Source: an uncultured Lachnospiraceae bacterium
Lineage (GTDB): Bacteria > Bacillota > Clostridia > Lachnospirales > Lachnospiraceae
NCBI GenBank assembly: GCA_910585465.1
Contig: CAJUEW010000020.1
Coordinates: forward strand, 1-53,889
DNA: 53,889 nucleotides
Direction: 5' to 3'
A model generated the notes under the pieces. That model was given only the letters and a program-made list of their open reading frames with translations, was not told where the DNA came from and did no database searches. This document shows positions 8,455 to 17,263 of the stretch, piece by piece (position 1 is the stretch's first letter; every line of letters begins with the position of its first letter). The position numbers and the translations under genes are program-made.

Positions 8455-9138
8455 ATGAGGATTTTAGTGGTGGAAGATGACCATCTTTTAAATAGTACGC
8501 TTTGCTATAATTTGTCTGCAGGCGGTTATAAGGTAGATTCGGCGAAGACAAAAGCAGAAGCAGAGCAATGCTGTGAAGAACAGACATATGAACTGGCCGT
8601 TTTGGATATCAATCTCCCGGATGGAAACGGGTTTGCATTATGCCAGGAGCTGAAAGAAAAGCATCCGGATACTGCCGTAATCTTCCTGACTGCAAATGAT
8701 ATGGAAAGCGATATGTTAAAAGGATATGAGTTAGGGGCAGATGATTATGTAACAAAACCATTTCATATCAGTGTATTCCGCAAAAAGGTTTCTGCTCTGC
8801 TTGCGCGGATACAGAAGCAGACCGGCGGGGATACTTATGATGACGGGAATCTGTCTGTCCATTTCTCAGAGATGACGGCAGCCTTCTCAGGAGAACCGAT
8901 TAATTTTACTTCCATGGAATACCGCCTTTTGAAGGTGCTGATACAGAACCCGCAGACTGTCCTGACCCGTCAGATACTTCTGGAAAAGCTGTGGGACTGC
9001 GAACGTAATTTTGTAGATGAGCATGCCCTTACGGTTGCCATAAGCCGTATCCGCAGCAAGATAGAGCGCAATGGATCTCAATATATTAAAACCGTTTATG
9101 GCATGGGATATATGTGGATTGGGGGCCGAATGAAATGA
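8455..9138 (+). CDS. OmpR-family response regulator
   Basis: 227 residues: a receiver domain (1-115) with acidic pair Asp8/Asp9, phosphoacceptor Asp51 (LAVLDINLPDG), Thr79 and Lys101 (VTKPF), then a winged-helix effector domain with the usual NFTSMEYRLLKVL and ISRIRSKIE segments. It is translationally coupled (ATGA) to the histidine kinase and sits upstream of a peptide-type ABC exporter, matching the BceR/VraR-like detoxification modules of Firmicutes. The likely targets are its own promoter (8372) and the ABC promoter (10201-10280). Confidence 0.95.
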   Translation: MRILVVEDDHLLNSTLCYNLSAGGYKVDSAKTKAEAEQCCEEQTYELAVLDINLPDGNGFALCQELKEKHPDTAVIFLTANDMESDMLKGYELGADDYVTKPFHISVFRKKVSALLARIQKQTGGDTYDDGNLSVHFSEMTAAFSGEPINFTSMEYRLLKVLIQNPQTVLTRQILLEKLWDCERNFVDEHALTVAISRIRSKIERNGSQYIKTVYGMGYMWIGGRMK

Positions 9139-10175
9139 ACGCAATAAATGTTTCTGTAAATAAAGCCTGCGCGGCGCTCCTGGGTATTTTCTGTACACTT
9201 TCTGCCGGTGTGCTTGCAGGCTTTTATCTGCTGACAGGGCAGGCCGCAGTGCTTCTATTGGGCCTTCTTTACATTTTTCTTGTGCTTGTCTGCGGGACTT
9301 TGTTTATCGCGCTGATCCGCCAGAAGCTTCTTTTATTCTCAGATACCCTTTGCCGGCAGTTAGACCGGATGGCAGAGGGAGAGACAATTCTGCTTGAGAG
9401 CGCGCTGGAGGAAAACCTGTTCTATAAGATTAACCACAGGTTGGTAAGACTTTATGAAATAATGCTGAAAAACCGCGACAGCATTGCAAAGGAAAGGTCT
9501 AAGCTTAAGGAGTTGATTTCTGATATCTCTCATCAGGTTAAGACGCCCATCACAAATCTTAAGATGGTAAATATAACAATGCTTGAAGAGCCTATGTCAG
9601 AGGAAAGACGAACCAGATTCCTGATGGACTGTGGGACTGAGCTTGACAAACTGGATTTCCTGATGCAGGCAATGATAAAGACTTCCCGATTAGAGACAGG
9701 CATCATCTCACTGGAGAAGAACGTGCAGCCTGTTTATGATACGCTGGCGTCGGCTCTTGGGAGCATCCTGTTTCATGCGGAAAAAAAGCAGATGGAAGTC
9801 TCTGTGGATTGTCCCGCCAACTTAAAGGCCTATCATGACCGGAAGTGGACGGGAGAGGCATTGTTTAATATTCTGGATAATGCTGTGAAATACTCGCCGG
9901 AGGGAGGCAGGATAGATATCCATGTTGAAAGTCAGGAATTATATCTGAAAATTGATATTGCAGATACCGGAAAGGGAATACCGGAAAATCTGCATGGCGC
10001 GATTTTCAAACGTTTTTACAGGGAAAATGACGTGCATGATACCCCGGGGGTTGGTATCGGTTTGTATCTGGCGCGGGAGATTATTACGATGCAGGGCGGT
10101 TATGTGAAAGTTGCATCGGAAGTGGGCAAAGGTTCTGTCTTTTCAGTTTTTCTTTTGAAAGAGAGGAATGCTTAG
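9135..10175 (+). CDS. Sensor histidine kinase
   Basis: 346 residues from the coupled ATG at 9135 (ATGA overlap with the regulator stop). Two closely spaced membrane helices (about 11-35 and 37-62) leave almost no extracellular sensor, as in intramembrane-sensing BceS-type kinases. The H-box has His133 (SDISHQVKTP), followed by an N-box (NILDNAVKYSP), G1 (DIADTGKGIP) and G2 (GVGIGLYLAREI) of a HATPase domain. With so small a sensor, the downstream ABC transporter probably acts as the real stimulus detector. Confidence 0.95.
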   Translation: MNAINVSVNKACAALLGIFCTLSAGVLAGFYLLTGQAAVLLLGLLYIFLVLVCGTLFIALIRQKLLLFSDTLCRQLDRMAEGETILLESALEENLFYKINHRLVRLYEIMLKNRDSIAKERSKLKELISDISHQVKTPITNLKMVNITMLEEPMSEERRTRFLMDCGTELDKLDFLMQAMIKTSRLETGIISLEKNVQPVYDTLASALGSILFHAEKKQMEVSVDCPANLKAYHDRKWTGEALFNILDNAVKYSPEGGRIDIHVESQELYLKIDIADTGKGIPENLHGAIFKRFYRENDVHDTPGVGIGLYLAREIITMQGGYVKVASEVGKGSVFSVFLLKERNA

Positions 10176-10200
10176 CCGTTCTGTTCTCTTCATTACTGCC

Positions 10201-10290
10201 GAAATGTCACTGAATTGTGAGATTTCAAAGCCAAATTGTTGAAAAGTCTTTGTTCCCGGTGAGATTTCTGAGAGGTTTGACTGTTATGAT
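10201..10290 (+). promoter_or_regulatory. Response-regulator sites and promoter of the ABC pair
   Basis: An imperfect dyad GAAATGTCAC-TGAATT-GTGAGATTTC lies at 10201-10226. A second copy, GTGAGATTTCT followed 11 bp later by GAGAGGTTTGA, is at 10259-10280, with TATGAT (10285-10290) as -10 and no good -35, as expected for an activated promoter. Confidence 0.6.
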
Positions 10291-10343
10291 ATGGTCAGAA
10301 ACGTGGAAAGAAGTTTCTTAATTATCAGAAAGGACGTGGACCT

Positions 10344-11009
10344 ATGAGCATTTTGCAGACGACAGATTTAAAAAAATATTATGGCGAAGAGCCCAATATA
10401 ACCAAAGCATTGGACGGGATTACCCTTAACATCGGACAGGGAGAATTTGTGGCCATCGTCGGAACCTCCGGAAGCGGGAAGTCTACCCTGTTAAATATGA
10501 TGGGAGGTCTGGATAATCCGACCTCCGGCAGTATCAAAGTAAAAGGCAAGGAATTATCCCAAATGAAAGACGAGCAGCTTACGATTTTCCGCAGGCGCAA
10601 TATCGGTTTTGTCTTTCAGAATTATAACCTGGTTCCGATTCTTAATGTATACGAGAATATTGTGCTGCCGGTAGAACTGGACGGCGACACTGTAGACCAG
10701 AAATTCATGGAAGATGTGGTAGGGCTGCTTGCACTTGATGACAAGCTGAACAGTATGCCGAATAATCTTTCGGGAGGACAGCAGCAGCGGGTGGCGATTG
10801 CCAGGGCGCTTGTGTCAAAACCTGCAATCATCTTGGCGGATGAACCGACCGGAAATCTGGACAGCCGGACTAGCAGCGATGTCTTAGGGCTTCTGAAAAC
10901 CACAAGCTATAAGTTTGACCAGACCCTTGTGATGATTACGCATAATAATGAGATCGCCCAGCTGGCTGACCGTATTGTCCGTATCGAGGACGGCAGGATC
11001 TCGGAGTAA
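10344..11009 (+). CDS. ABC transporter ATP-binding protein (BceA/LolD/MacB type)
   Basis: 221 residues with Walker A GTSGSGKST (40-48), Q-loop (VFQNYNLVP), signature LSGGQQQR, Walker B IILADEPT and the switch histidine (MITHN). The TGNLDSRTS segment after Walker B is typical of the lipoprotein/macrolide/antimicrobial-peptide exporter subclass. It lies 14 bp before its permease and directly behind the two-component genes; such groups commonly sense and remove cell-wall antibiotics or bacteriocins. Confidence 0.95.
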   Translation: MSILQTTDLKKYYGEEPNITKALDGITLNIGQGEFVAIVGTSGSGKSTLLNMMGGLDNPTSGSIKVKGKELSQMKDEQLTIFRRRNIGFVFQNYNLVPILNVYENIVLPVELDGDTVDQKFMEDVVGLLALDDKLNSMPNNLSGGQQQRVAIARALVSKPAIILADEPTGNLDSRTSSDVLGLLKTTSYKFDQTLVMITHNNEIAQLADRIVRIEDGRISE

Positions 11010-11023
11010 GGAGGGGACAGAGG

Positions 11024-13591
11024 ATGAATGATATTCTATTTGGAAATAATAATCAGACTGTGTTAAAACGGCTATCGGGGCGGTATTTTAAGGCGAACAA
11101 GAACAGAAATATGATTGCCGTGATTGCGATTGTTCTGACGACGACCCTCTTTGCTGCGATTTTTACTCTGGGCTTTGGCATGATGGACACCATCCACGAC
11201 CAGAATATCCGGAAAGCGGGTGGCGACGGTCAGGCTGTGTTAAGCTATATTAATGACAATATCTATGAGGATGTGAAAGGGAGTCCTCTCATTGACAGGA
11301 TTGCCTATACGAAATGTATTTCCTATAAGCTCAAGAACCCGGGACTTGAAAAATGGCGGGCAGAAGTCTGGTATATGGACGATACGATGCTTGATTTTGC
11401 GCGATATGAACCGACAGAAGGTCAGAAGCCAGCAGCGGACCGGGAGATCATGGCAGATACGAAAACGCTGGAGGCGCTGGGGATACCGGCCAGAATTGGT
11501 GAGACAGTTTCTCTGTCCTATGAGATGAAAGGGAAAGAATACCATACCGATTTCACATTGTGCGGTTTTTGGGAAACAGACAGCCTGAGCAATGTAGGGA
11601 GACTGCTTGTATCAAAGGCTTTTATGGAAAGTCATGCAGAACTTGACGGCTATACCCATACGGTAGGCGGTGATTATACCGGCTCTGTCGCAGCTTATAT
11701 CATGTTTAAAGGAAACGGGGATCCAGAGGCAAAATTGCAGCAGCTCCTTTCTGAAACAGGATATACATGCGACACAATGGGAGGAAGCGCAGAAGATCCG
11801 AATTATATTATTGCGAGGATCAGTCCGGCATATGCAGGAGGAAACCTGCTTGAAAATCCTGCCATGCTTATTTCCGGAATTGCAGGGATTCTTCTCATCA
11901 TTGTGGCGGGGTACCTGATTATATATAATATTTTTCAAATATCTGTGATACAGGATATCCAATCTTACGGGCAGCTTAAAACGCTGGGGATTACAAAACG
12001 TCAGATTAAGAGGCTGATTTCCGGCCAGGTACTGCGGCTTTCGCTGATTGGTATACCGATCGGGCTTTTGTTTGGATTTTTGATCGGACGTGCGCTGGTA
12101 CCTTTCCTGATGAATGGAACCAGCTATACATCAGAAGCGGGAATCAAGGTGACGGCCAATCCTTATATTTTTATCGGCTCGGCAGTATTTGCCCTGATCA
12201 CAGTTTTCATCAGTGTACGCAGGCCTGCCAGAATCGCGGGAATGGTGTCTCCGATTGAGGCAATCCGGTATACGGAAAATGACCCTGGAGCCTTTGGGAA
12301 GAAGAATGCGGATAAGAATTCAACAAAAGGGGCGAAAATTCATCGAATGGCTTTGGCGAACCTGGGCAGGAACCGCAGACGTACCGTGCTTGTTCTGGTA
12401 TCCATGACGCTGAGCCTGGTGCTGTTCAATACCGTATTTACATTAGCGGCAGGATTTGATATTGACAAATATATTTCAAAATTTATGGATGTGGATTTTT
12501 TGATTTCTTCTGCGGATTATTTCCAGTATCGGTTTGAAAGAAGCGAGAATGAGCTGTCGGAGTCATTTATAGAAGCGGTGCGGCGGCAAGACAGTTTTGA
12601 AGACGGCGGCCGGCTTTACACTTCGCGGATTCTGGAGGAAGCATTCTCCGCCTCCAGTCAGGCGTTTTCCAACTATAATAAGGATACTGACGGGAACCCG
12701 TATGTTGATTTGTACGGGGCGGATGAGTTCCTGTTTGATTCTATGGAGGTCATAGAGGGAACAATAGACTGGCAGGCGTTAGCATCAGGAGATTATGTTC
12801 TGTTTAATGTTGAGTGTGATGATAATGGAAACGTGATCGACAATCCGGAGGTGAATGTCGGGGACAAGATACATTTCAACCATCTGAATGTGGATGGTAC
12901 ACATATTTCCAGAGACAGAAGTTTTGACCTTACGGTTATGGCGAAGGTCCGCACAAATGAGAATACGGCTACTACCCGTCACACGGGTGCGTCGAGATTC
13001 TACCTGCCGACAGAACGTTTTCGGAAGCTCTGCGATACCCCTCATCTGGTCGGTTTCCCATTCAATGTGAAAGACGGCAGGGAAACGGAGATGGAAGAGT
13101 TTCTGGGCAGTTACGTGGAAAATGCAGAACCGAATATGGATTTTGATTCCAGAGGAACCTATAAAGAGTCCTTTGACAGTCTGACTTCCTTAATCGTTAC
13201 AATCGGCGGTACGTTGAGTGTCTTGATCGGCTTTATCGGAATAGCAAATTTTATAAATTCCGTACTGACAAGTATTCTTACGCGCAGGAAGGAATTTGCC
13301 ATGTTACAGAGTATCGGTATGACGGGGAAACAGCTAAAAAGTATGCTTTCTTATGAAGGGCTTTATTATGCGGCAGGGACAATCGCTGCGTCTGTAGTCT
13401 TCGGAGGATTCCTTTCTCTGGTGATTGTAAGGGGGATATCCGCCAGCGTCTGGTTTTTCACATATCACTTTGTGGCGTGGCCGATGTTGGTTTTATATCC
13501 GTTCCTTTTCATTCTGACGGTGACCATACCAGTCGTTGTATACAGGAGGATGGTCAGGGCGAGCATTATCGAGCGGCTGCGCCTTAATTGA
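11024..13591 (+). CDS. ABC transporter permease, FtsX/MacB family (BceB-like)
   Basis: 855 residues with an N-terminal helix (about 27-50), a first extracytoplasmic domain, three helices near 280-395, another helix near 440-465, a second large extracytoplasmic domain (about 470-700) and three C-terminal helices. This doubled FtsX layout is that of large peptide-antibiotic exporters. Conserved cytoplasmic coupling segments (SYGQLKTLGITKRQIKRL and EFAMLQSIGMTGKQLK) appear after the first helix of each block. RBS GGAGG precedes the start. A stub with the same N-terminus follows at 13605. Confidence 0.92.
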   Translation: MNDILFGNNNQTVLKRLSGRYFKANKNRNMIAVIAIVLTTTLFAAIFTLGFGMMDTIHDQNIRKAGGDGQAVLSYINDNIYEDVKGSPLIDRIAYTKCISYKLKNPGLEKWRAEVWYMDDTMLDFARYEPTEGQKPAADREIMADTKTLEALGIPARIGETVSLSYEMKGKEYHTDFTLCGFWETDSLSNVGRLLVSKAFMESHAELDGYTHTVGGDYTGSVAAYIMFKGNGDPEAKLQQLLSETGYTCDTMGGSAEDPNYIIARISPAYAGGNLLENPAMLISGIAGILLIIVAGYLIIYNIFQISVIQDIQSYGQLKTLGITKRQIKRLISGQVLRLSLIGIPIGLLFGFLIGRALVPFLMNGTSYTSEAGIKVTANPYIFIGSAVFALITVFISVRRPARIAGMVSPIEAIRYTENDPGAFGKKNADKNSTKGAKIHRMALANLGRNRRRTVLVLVSMTLSLVLFNTVFTLAAGFDIDKYISKFMDVDFLISSADYFQYRFERSENELSESFIEAVRRQDSFEDGGRLYTSRILEEAFSASSQAFSNYNKDTDGNPYVDLYGADEFLFDSMEVIEGTIDWQALASGDYVLFNVECDDNGNVIDNPEVNVGDKIHFNHLNVDGTHISRDRSFDLTVMAKVRTNENTATTRHTGASRFYLPTERFRKLCDTPHLVGFPFNVKDGRETEMEEFLGSYVENAEPNMDFDSRGTYKESFDSLTSLIVTIGGTLSVLIGFIGIANFINSVLTSILTRRKEFAMLQSIGMTGKQLKSMLSYEGLYYAAGTIAASVVFGGFLSLVIVRGISASVWFFTYHFVAWPMLVLYPFLFILTVTIPVVVYRRMVRASIIERLRLN

Positions 13592-13604
13592 TAGGAGGCA
13601 GAAT

Positions 13605-13700
13605 ATGAATGATATTTTATTTGGGAACAATAATCAGATGATAATGAAAATATCAGGTCGAATCGGGTCACAATCGGGTCAATCGGGTCAAACACATTGA
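13605..13700 (+). pseudogene. Stub of a second FtsX-family permease
   Basis: Behind GGAGG, ATG 13605 opens MNDILFGNNNQ, identical to the first eleven residues of the permease at 11024. It diverges after about 18 codons, enters AATCGGGTCA repeats and stops at 13698-13700. It therefore looks like a tandem paralogue almost fully deleted at a recombination junction. Confidence 0.75.
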
Positions 13701-13707
13701 CCCGATT
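13661..13707. repeat. AATCGGGTCA iterons with perfect inverted repeat
   Basis: Three direct copies of AATCGGGTCA begin at 13661, 13672 and 13681. The last, AATCGGGTCAA, forms a perfect 11-bp inverted repeat with 13697-13707 around ACACA. TATAAT at 13711 lies just beyond, so the array could be a protein-binding operator left by the sequence that replaced the permease. Confidence 0.7.
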
Positions 13708-13750
13708 TGTTATAATATGACCAGCGAATTAAAGTAAAGGAGATGGCGAA

Positions 13751-13924
13751 GAAAAAGTATTGGAATATGCCCGATCTCATGGTGCTGTTACAAGAAATGA
13801 TGTAATTGCATTGCTTGGAGTGAGTACATCTACCGCTTCCAGAGTCATCAGAAAAATGGTAAAAAACAATTTGCTAAAGCAGAATGGCAAAGCAAGAAAC
13901 ACTAACTACACTGTTGTAAAATAA
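13751..13924 (+). pseudogene. Winged-helix C-terminal fragment of a lost DNA-binding protein
   Basis: The frame EKVLEYARSHGAVTRNDVIA, LLGVSTSTASRVIRKMV, KNNLLKQNG reads as a helix-turn-helix/winged-helix domain of the type found at the C-terminus of AlbA_2/AAA_4-containing DNA-binding proteins. There is no ATG and no ribosome site at a suitable distance, and a TAA lies just upstream in frame. It is most simply the last 57 codons of a deleted gene. Confidence 0.55.
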
Positions 13925-13958
13925 TGAAAATTATTCTATATAATGATTCATTTGTACT

Positions 13959-13995
13959 TTGACAAAAAATCCACTCAGCAGTTTATACTAAGTGG
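13959..13995 (+). promoter_or_regulatory. Promoter and dyad before the HxlR gene
   Basis: TTGACA (13959-13964) and TATACT (13984-13989) are spaced 19 bp. CCACT (13971-13975) and AGTGG (13991-13995) form a dyad bracketing the -10, a plausible autoregulatory site for the HxlR protein. Confidence 0.5.
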
Positions 13996-14061
13996 AAACG
14001 GCGTTCAGCCGAAGTAATAGGAGATAACAGAGATGATAGAAAGCGAAAGGAGTATCTGCCT

Positions 14062-14427
14062 ATGAAAATGCGGACAGAATATACCTGCCCTTTGGAACTT
14101 GTGCAAGACATGATTAAGGGAAAATGGAAACCGATCATCTTGTGGCGGCTACGTTTAGGGGCTACATCTTTGGCGAAGCTGGAACGGGACATAGACGGCA
14201 TCACACAAAAGATGTTGCTGGAGCAGTTAAAGGAACTAATGAACTATGGATTAGTAAAAAAGAAATCCTACGAGGGATACCCGCTCCGGGTGGAATATTC
14301 TCTGACGGATGATATGGGAATGAAAATACTGGAGGCGTTAAGAATCATGCAGCATATAGGGATTGATTACCTGAAAGCAAGCGGCATGGAACATATCCTG
14401 GAGGAAAAGGGAGTTATCCCGGATTAG
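14062..14427 (+). CDS. HxlR-family transcriptional regulator
   Basis: 121 residues with the HxlR/MarR-like winged helix: TCPLELVQDMIKGKWKPIIL, then LERDIDGITQKMLLEQLKEL as recognition region and a wing in KKKSYEGYPLRVEYSLTD. The conserved N-terminal cysteine (Cys9 by the printed start) is the residue used by many HxlR proteins to sense quinones, aldehydes or disulfide stress. AAAGGAG precedes ATG 14062. The next gene is a PEBP-family protein behind a palindrome that is a good candidate operator. Confidence 0.9.
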   Translation: MKMRTEYTCPLELVQDMIKGKWKPIILWRLRLGATSLAKLERDIDGITQKMLLEQLKELMNYGLVKKKSYEGYPLRVEYSLTDDMGMKILEALRIMQHIGIDYLKASGMEHILEEKGVIPD

Positions 14428-14477
14428 TACCCACAAAAAAGTGGGTAATTTACTGTCCGGGAACCGCCGCTTATAAT
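14428..14477 (+). promoter_or_regulatory. HxlR-type operator and promoter of the PEBP gene
   Basis: The perfect palindrome TACCCAC-AAAAAA-GTGGGTA (14428-14447) abuts a -35 TTTACT (14449-14454), which is 17 bp from TATAAT (14472-14477). Position and symmetry fit repression by the adjacent HxlR protein. Confidence 0.7.
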
Positions 14478-14509
14478 AGCATCAGAAAATCAGATTGGAG
14501 GATTCAAAG

Positions 14510-15013
14510 ATGAATGTTACAAGCGGCGGTATTATAAACGGAGTTATTCAGCCTCAATATGGCGGGCATGGAACGCAGTTCAATGAAAATGGCATCCCTA
14601 CATACTCTTTACCTTTTACGGTGGAAGATGCGCCGCAGGGAACTGTGTCGGTTGCCATTGTCTTAGAGGATAAGGACGCATACCCGGTGACCGGGGGATT
14701 TGCATGGATACACTGGCTGGCGGCAAATATAACCCGTTTCGAAATCAAAGAGAATGAGAGCCAGACGGCGGATGACTTTGTGCAGGGAAGGAATAGCTGG
14801 ACGAGTATACAGGGCAAAGAGCAATCCATGGAGCTTTCCTCCTATTATGGCGGGATGACACCGCCTGATAAGCCGCACATATACGAACTTCATGTGTATG
14901 CTTTGGATAAGATGCTGGATTTGGAGAGGGGATTTCTGCTGAACGAGCTTTACCGTGAAATGGACGGACATATCTTAGACCAGTTTACCCTGAAAGGGAT
15001 ATATGAGAATTAG
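14510..15013 (+). CDS. YbhB/YbcL-type phosphatidylethanolamine-binding (PEBP) family protein
   Basis: 167 residues from ATG 14510, 8 bp behind GGAGG (14497-14501); a longer TTG frame from 14495 begins inside that site. The ligand-pocket landmarks are present: SVAIVLEDKDAY, FAWIHWLAANI and a PPDKPHIYELHVYAL strand. The family binds phospholipid head groups or other anions, and the bacterial role is poorly defined. It is probably controlled by the HxlR regulator upstream. The 3' end overlaps the next gene by 11 bp. Confidence 0.85.
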   Translation: MNVTSGGIINGVIQPQYGGHGTQFNENGIPTYSLPFTVEDAPQGTVSVAIVLEDKDAYPVTGGFAWIHWLAANITRFEIKENESQTADDFVQGRNSWTSIQGKEQSMELSSYYGGMTPPDKPHIYELHVYALDKMLDLERGFLLNELYREMDGHILDQFTLKGIYEN

Positions 15014-15497
15014 CTGTCTGAAAGTTGGCGGGCGCACAATAAAAACAGTTGTGGCAGTATTCCTGTGTTTGCTGACAGACATAATATGGAAATCGGACAC
15101 GGCATTCTATGCCGCCATTGCTGCAGTGCTGTGCGTCCAGCGCACCTCTAAGGACAGTTTCCGTGAAGCATTCAACAGGGAGATGGCTACGGTTATCGGC
15201 GGGATGTGGGGGATGCTCGTCCTGCTGTTCGAGAGGAATGTCTGGTGCATCCCATATGAAGTGTTACGATACCTGTTTTTATCGGTGCTTCTTATTCCAA
15301 TCATCAATTTTTCTGTTTTGATTAAACAGGAAAAAGGGACGTTTCTCATGTGTGTTGTTTTTCTGTGCATTACTGTGACGCATGGAAATGACGAAAGTCC
15401 TTTGTCTTTTGGGATTGCACGGATTTTAGATACTACGATTGGCATTGTGATTGCCTTGATAATAAACCAGTTTCCAATCCACATACATATGGACTAA
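15003..15497 (+). CDS. FUSC/aromatic-acid-exporter-like membrane protein
   Basis: 164 residues with three or four membrane segments. The N-terminal TVVAVFLCLLTDIIWKSDTA followed by AAIAAVLCVQRTSKDSFREA matches the first part of aromatic-acid-exporter (DUF939/FUSC) proteins common in Firmicutes. Full-length members carry a cytoplasmic C-terminal half that is missing here, so this is a short form. It starts inside the PEBP gene (ATG within GATATATGAGAATTAG), suggesting translational coupling and shared HxlR control. Confidence 0.65.
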   Translation: MRISCLKVGGRTIKTVVAVFLCLLTDIIWKSDTAFYAAIAAVLCVQRTSKDSFREAFNREMATVIGGMWGMLVLLFERNVWCIPYEVLRYLFLSVLLIPIINFSVLIKQEKGTFLMCVVFLCITVTHGNDESPLSFGIARILDTTIGIVIALIINQFPIHIHMD

Positions 15498-15670
15498 AGG
15501 AGAGCGGATACTTTGCCGCTTCTGCAATTATGGTTTGAAGATAAAACCGGGAAGGCTGTAAATGTGTTGATTTGTTTTTGAAAAGTTCTTAGAAAGTCCG
15601 TTCCATTGGTTGGGGATATGCTGTATAATAGAGTCTATTATGAAAGACGATCAATCAGGGAGGCGGGAAG

Positions 15671-16204
15671 ATGATCTGTAAAATAAGAAAATGGAATCTG
15701 GCGGATGCGGCGGATTTGGCGATGGTTCTTTCCAATAGAAAAGTACAGGATAATCTTAGGGATGGACTGCCGTACCCTTATACGGAACAGGATGGGGTGG
15801 ACTATATTTCCGCTATGCTGTCTGCGGATGAAAATGAAACCTTTGCTTTTGCCATAACAGCAGATGGACGAGTAGTGGGAAGTATCGGTGTTTTCCGTCA
15901 GGGAAATATTCACAGGCAGACAGCCGAACTAGGATATTGTATTGCTGAAGGATACTGGGGAAAAGGAATCATGACGGAGGCTGTAAAACAGGTCTGTGGA
16001 TATGTTTTTGAGAAAAGTGATATTATCCGTATTTACGCAGAGCCATTTGCGTATAATACGGCATCCTGCCGCGTACTGGAAAAAGCGGGCTTTCAATACG
16101 AGGGGACATTAAGAAATAATGCTGTAAAAAATGGGAAAGTAATCGATATGAAAATGTATTCCCTGCTGAAAGAGGAAGGGCGGCTTTTTTATGATATTTC
16201 ATAG
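15671..16204 (+). CDS. GNAT N-acetyltransferase, RimJ/RimL-like
   Basis: 177 residues. The acetyl-CoA loop is in ELGYCIAEGYWGKGIMTEAV, and the C-terminal IYAEPFAYNTASCRVLEKAGF strand-helix is the usual RimJ/RimL signature. The likely acceptor is a ribosomal-protein N-terminus or a small amine; the sequence does not say which. First of a run of four GNAT genes, it overlaps the second by 14 bp. TATAAT at 15624-15629 may be its -10. Confidence 0.88.
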   Translation: MICKIRKWNLADAADLAMVLSNRKVQDNLRDGLPYPYTEQDGVDYISAMLSADENETFAFAITADGRVVGSIGVFRQGNIHRQTAELGYCIAEGYWGKGIMTEAVKQVCGYVFEKSDIIRIYAEPFAYNTASCRVLEKAGFQYEGTLRNNAVKNGKVIDMKMYSLLKEEGRLFYDIS

Positions 16205-16652
16205 AACAGATGGTAAGGATAAAGATTTTATAGAGAACTGCAGGCTTCTTGATATGGATTTGGACAGACGTGTCGGGAAAAAGATACAGCGAGACAAATA
16301 CAAAAAATATAACCAGTTGGATAAAATTCAAGAAGCGATCGTTGTGTATGAAGAGAACCGGGTAATTGGCGGCGGAGCCATCAGAAGATATGATGATGAA
16401 ACGATAGAATTGAAGCGGGTGTTTGTACATACGGAATATCAGGGACGGGGCATAGGGAGCAGGCTTGTTTCTCTGTTAATGGAATGGGCTGTGGAGCTGG
16501 GATATAAGAGAATGGTTCTTGAAACCGGGGAGTTATTGGCTGAATCATGCGCTGTATATAAGAAACTGGGTTTTCAGGTAATCCCTAATTATGACCCGTA
16601 TGAGGATATGCCGGAATCATTGTGTATGGCAAAGAATCTGAAAAGCAGATAA
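16191..16652 (+). CDS. GNAT N-acetyltransferase
   Basis: 153 residues with the family core: VIGGGAIRRYDDETIELKRV leading into the acetyl-CoA loop EYQGRGIGSRLVSLLM, then YKKLGFQVI. The start lies inside the upstream acetyltransferase, implying coupled translation. The N-terminal 45 residues differ from the RimJ/RimL neighbour, so the two are not a simple duplication. Substrate unknown. Confidence 0.85.
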   Translation: MIFHRTDGKDKDFIENCRLLDMDLDRRVGKKIQRDKYKKYNQLDKIQEAIVVYEENRVIGGGAIRRYDDETIELKRVFVHTEYQGRGIGSRLVSLLMEWAVELGYKRMVLETGELLAESCAVYKKLGFQVIPNYDPYEDMPESLCMAKNLKSR

Positions 16653-16760
16653 CGATCTGTTTTCAGAGATTGGATGTAATGTGAAATGTGAAAAATCTGC
16701 TGGTGCGCGGGGCAGATGAGTGGCGAAGGGTATTGAGATCACGAAAGAAGAGGCTGGGAG

Positions 16761-17243
16761 ATGCAGGATAAGGATTTTGATATGCAACTAAAGCGGGCGG
16801 AATCTCCGGTGAAGGTGGCGGAGATTGCAGAAAAGACAATAAGAGCCGTCTATCCCCATTATTATCCTTCCGGGGCAGTACAGTTTTTTCTGGACTTGCA
16901 TAATGAACAGAGGATAAGGGAAGCGTTTGTCAAGGAAGATATTTATTTTGCGGTGGTGCAGGGGAAGATCGTGGGAACCGGCAGCGTCCGGGGGAATGAG
17001 ATCTGCAGGCTGTTTATTTTGCCGGAATATCAGGCAAAGGGTTATGGAAGCAGAATGATGGACTTATTGGAGGATATGGTTTTCAGGAAGCATCATGCAG
17101 TACATATTGATGCGTCTTTTCCGGCGGAAAGTATGTATTTGAAGCGGGGATATCGGATAAAAACCTATGAGAAAATTGAAACAGAGGGCGGGGATTATCT
17201 CTGTTATCATACGATGGAAAAGGCGGCAGGTGGAAAGGAATAA
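16761..17243 (+). CDS. GNAT N-acetyltransferase
   Basis: 160 residues. The acetyl-CoA loop is LPEYQAKGYGSRMMDLLE, preceded by a strand reading ICRLFI and followed by YLKRGY. It follows the previous gene after 108 bp with no obvious terminator and is 20 bp from the MBL-fold gene, so a common transcript is likely. Substrate not predictable. Confidence 0.85.
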   Translation: MQDKDFDMQLKRAESPVKVAEIAEKTIRAVYPHYYPSGAVQFFLDLHNEQRIREAFVKEDIYFAVVQGKIVGTGSVRGNEICRLFILPEYQAKGYGSRMMDLLEDMVFRKHHAVHIDASFPAESMYLKRGYRIKTYEKIETEGGDYLCYHTMEKAAGGKE

Positions 17244-17263
17244 AGATTTTCAGGAGGGAACAG

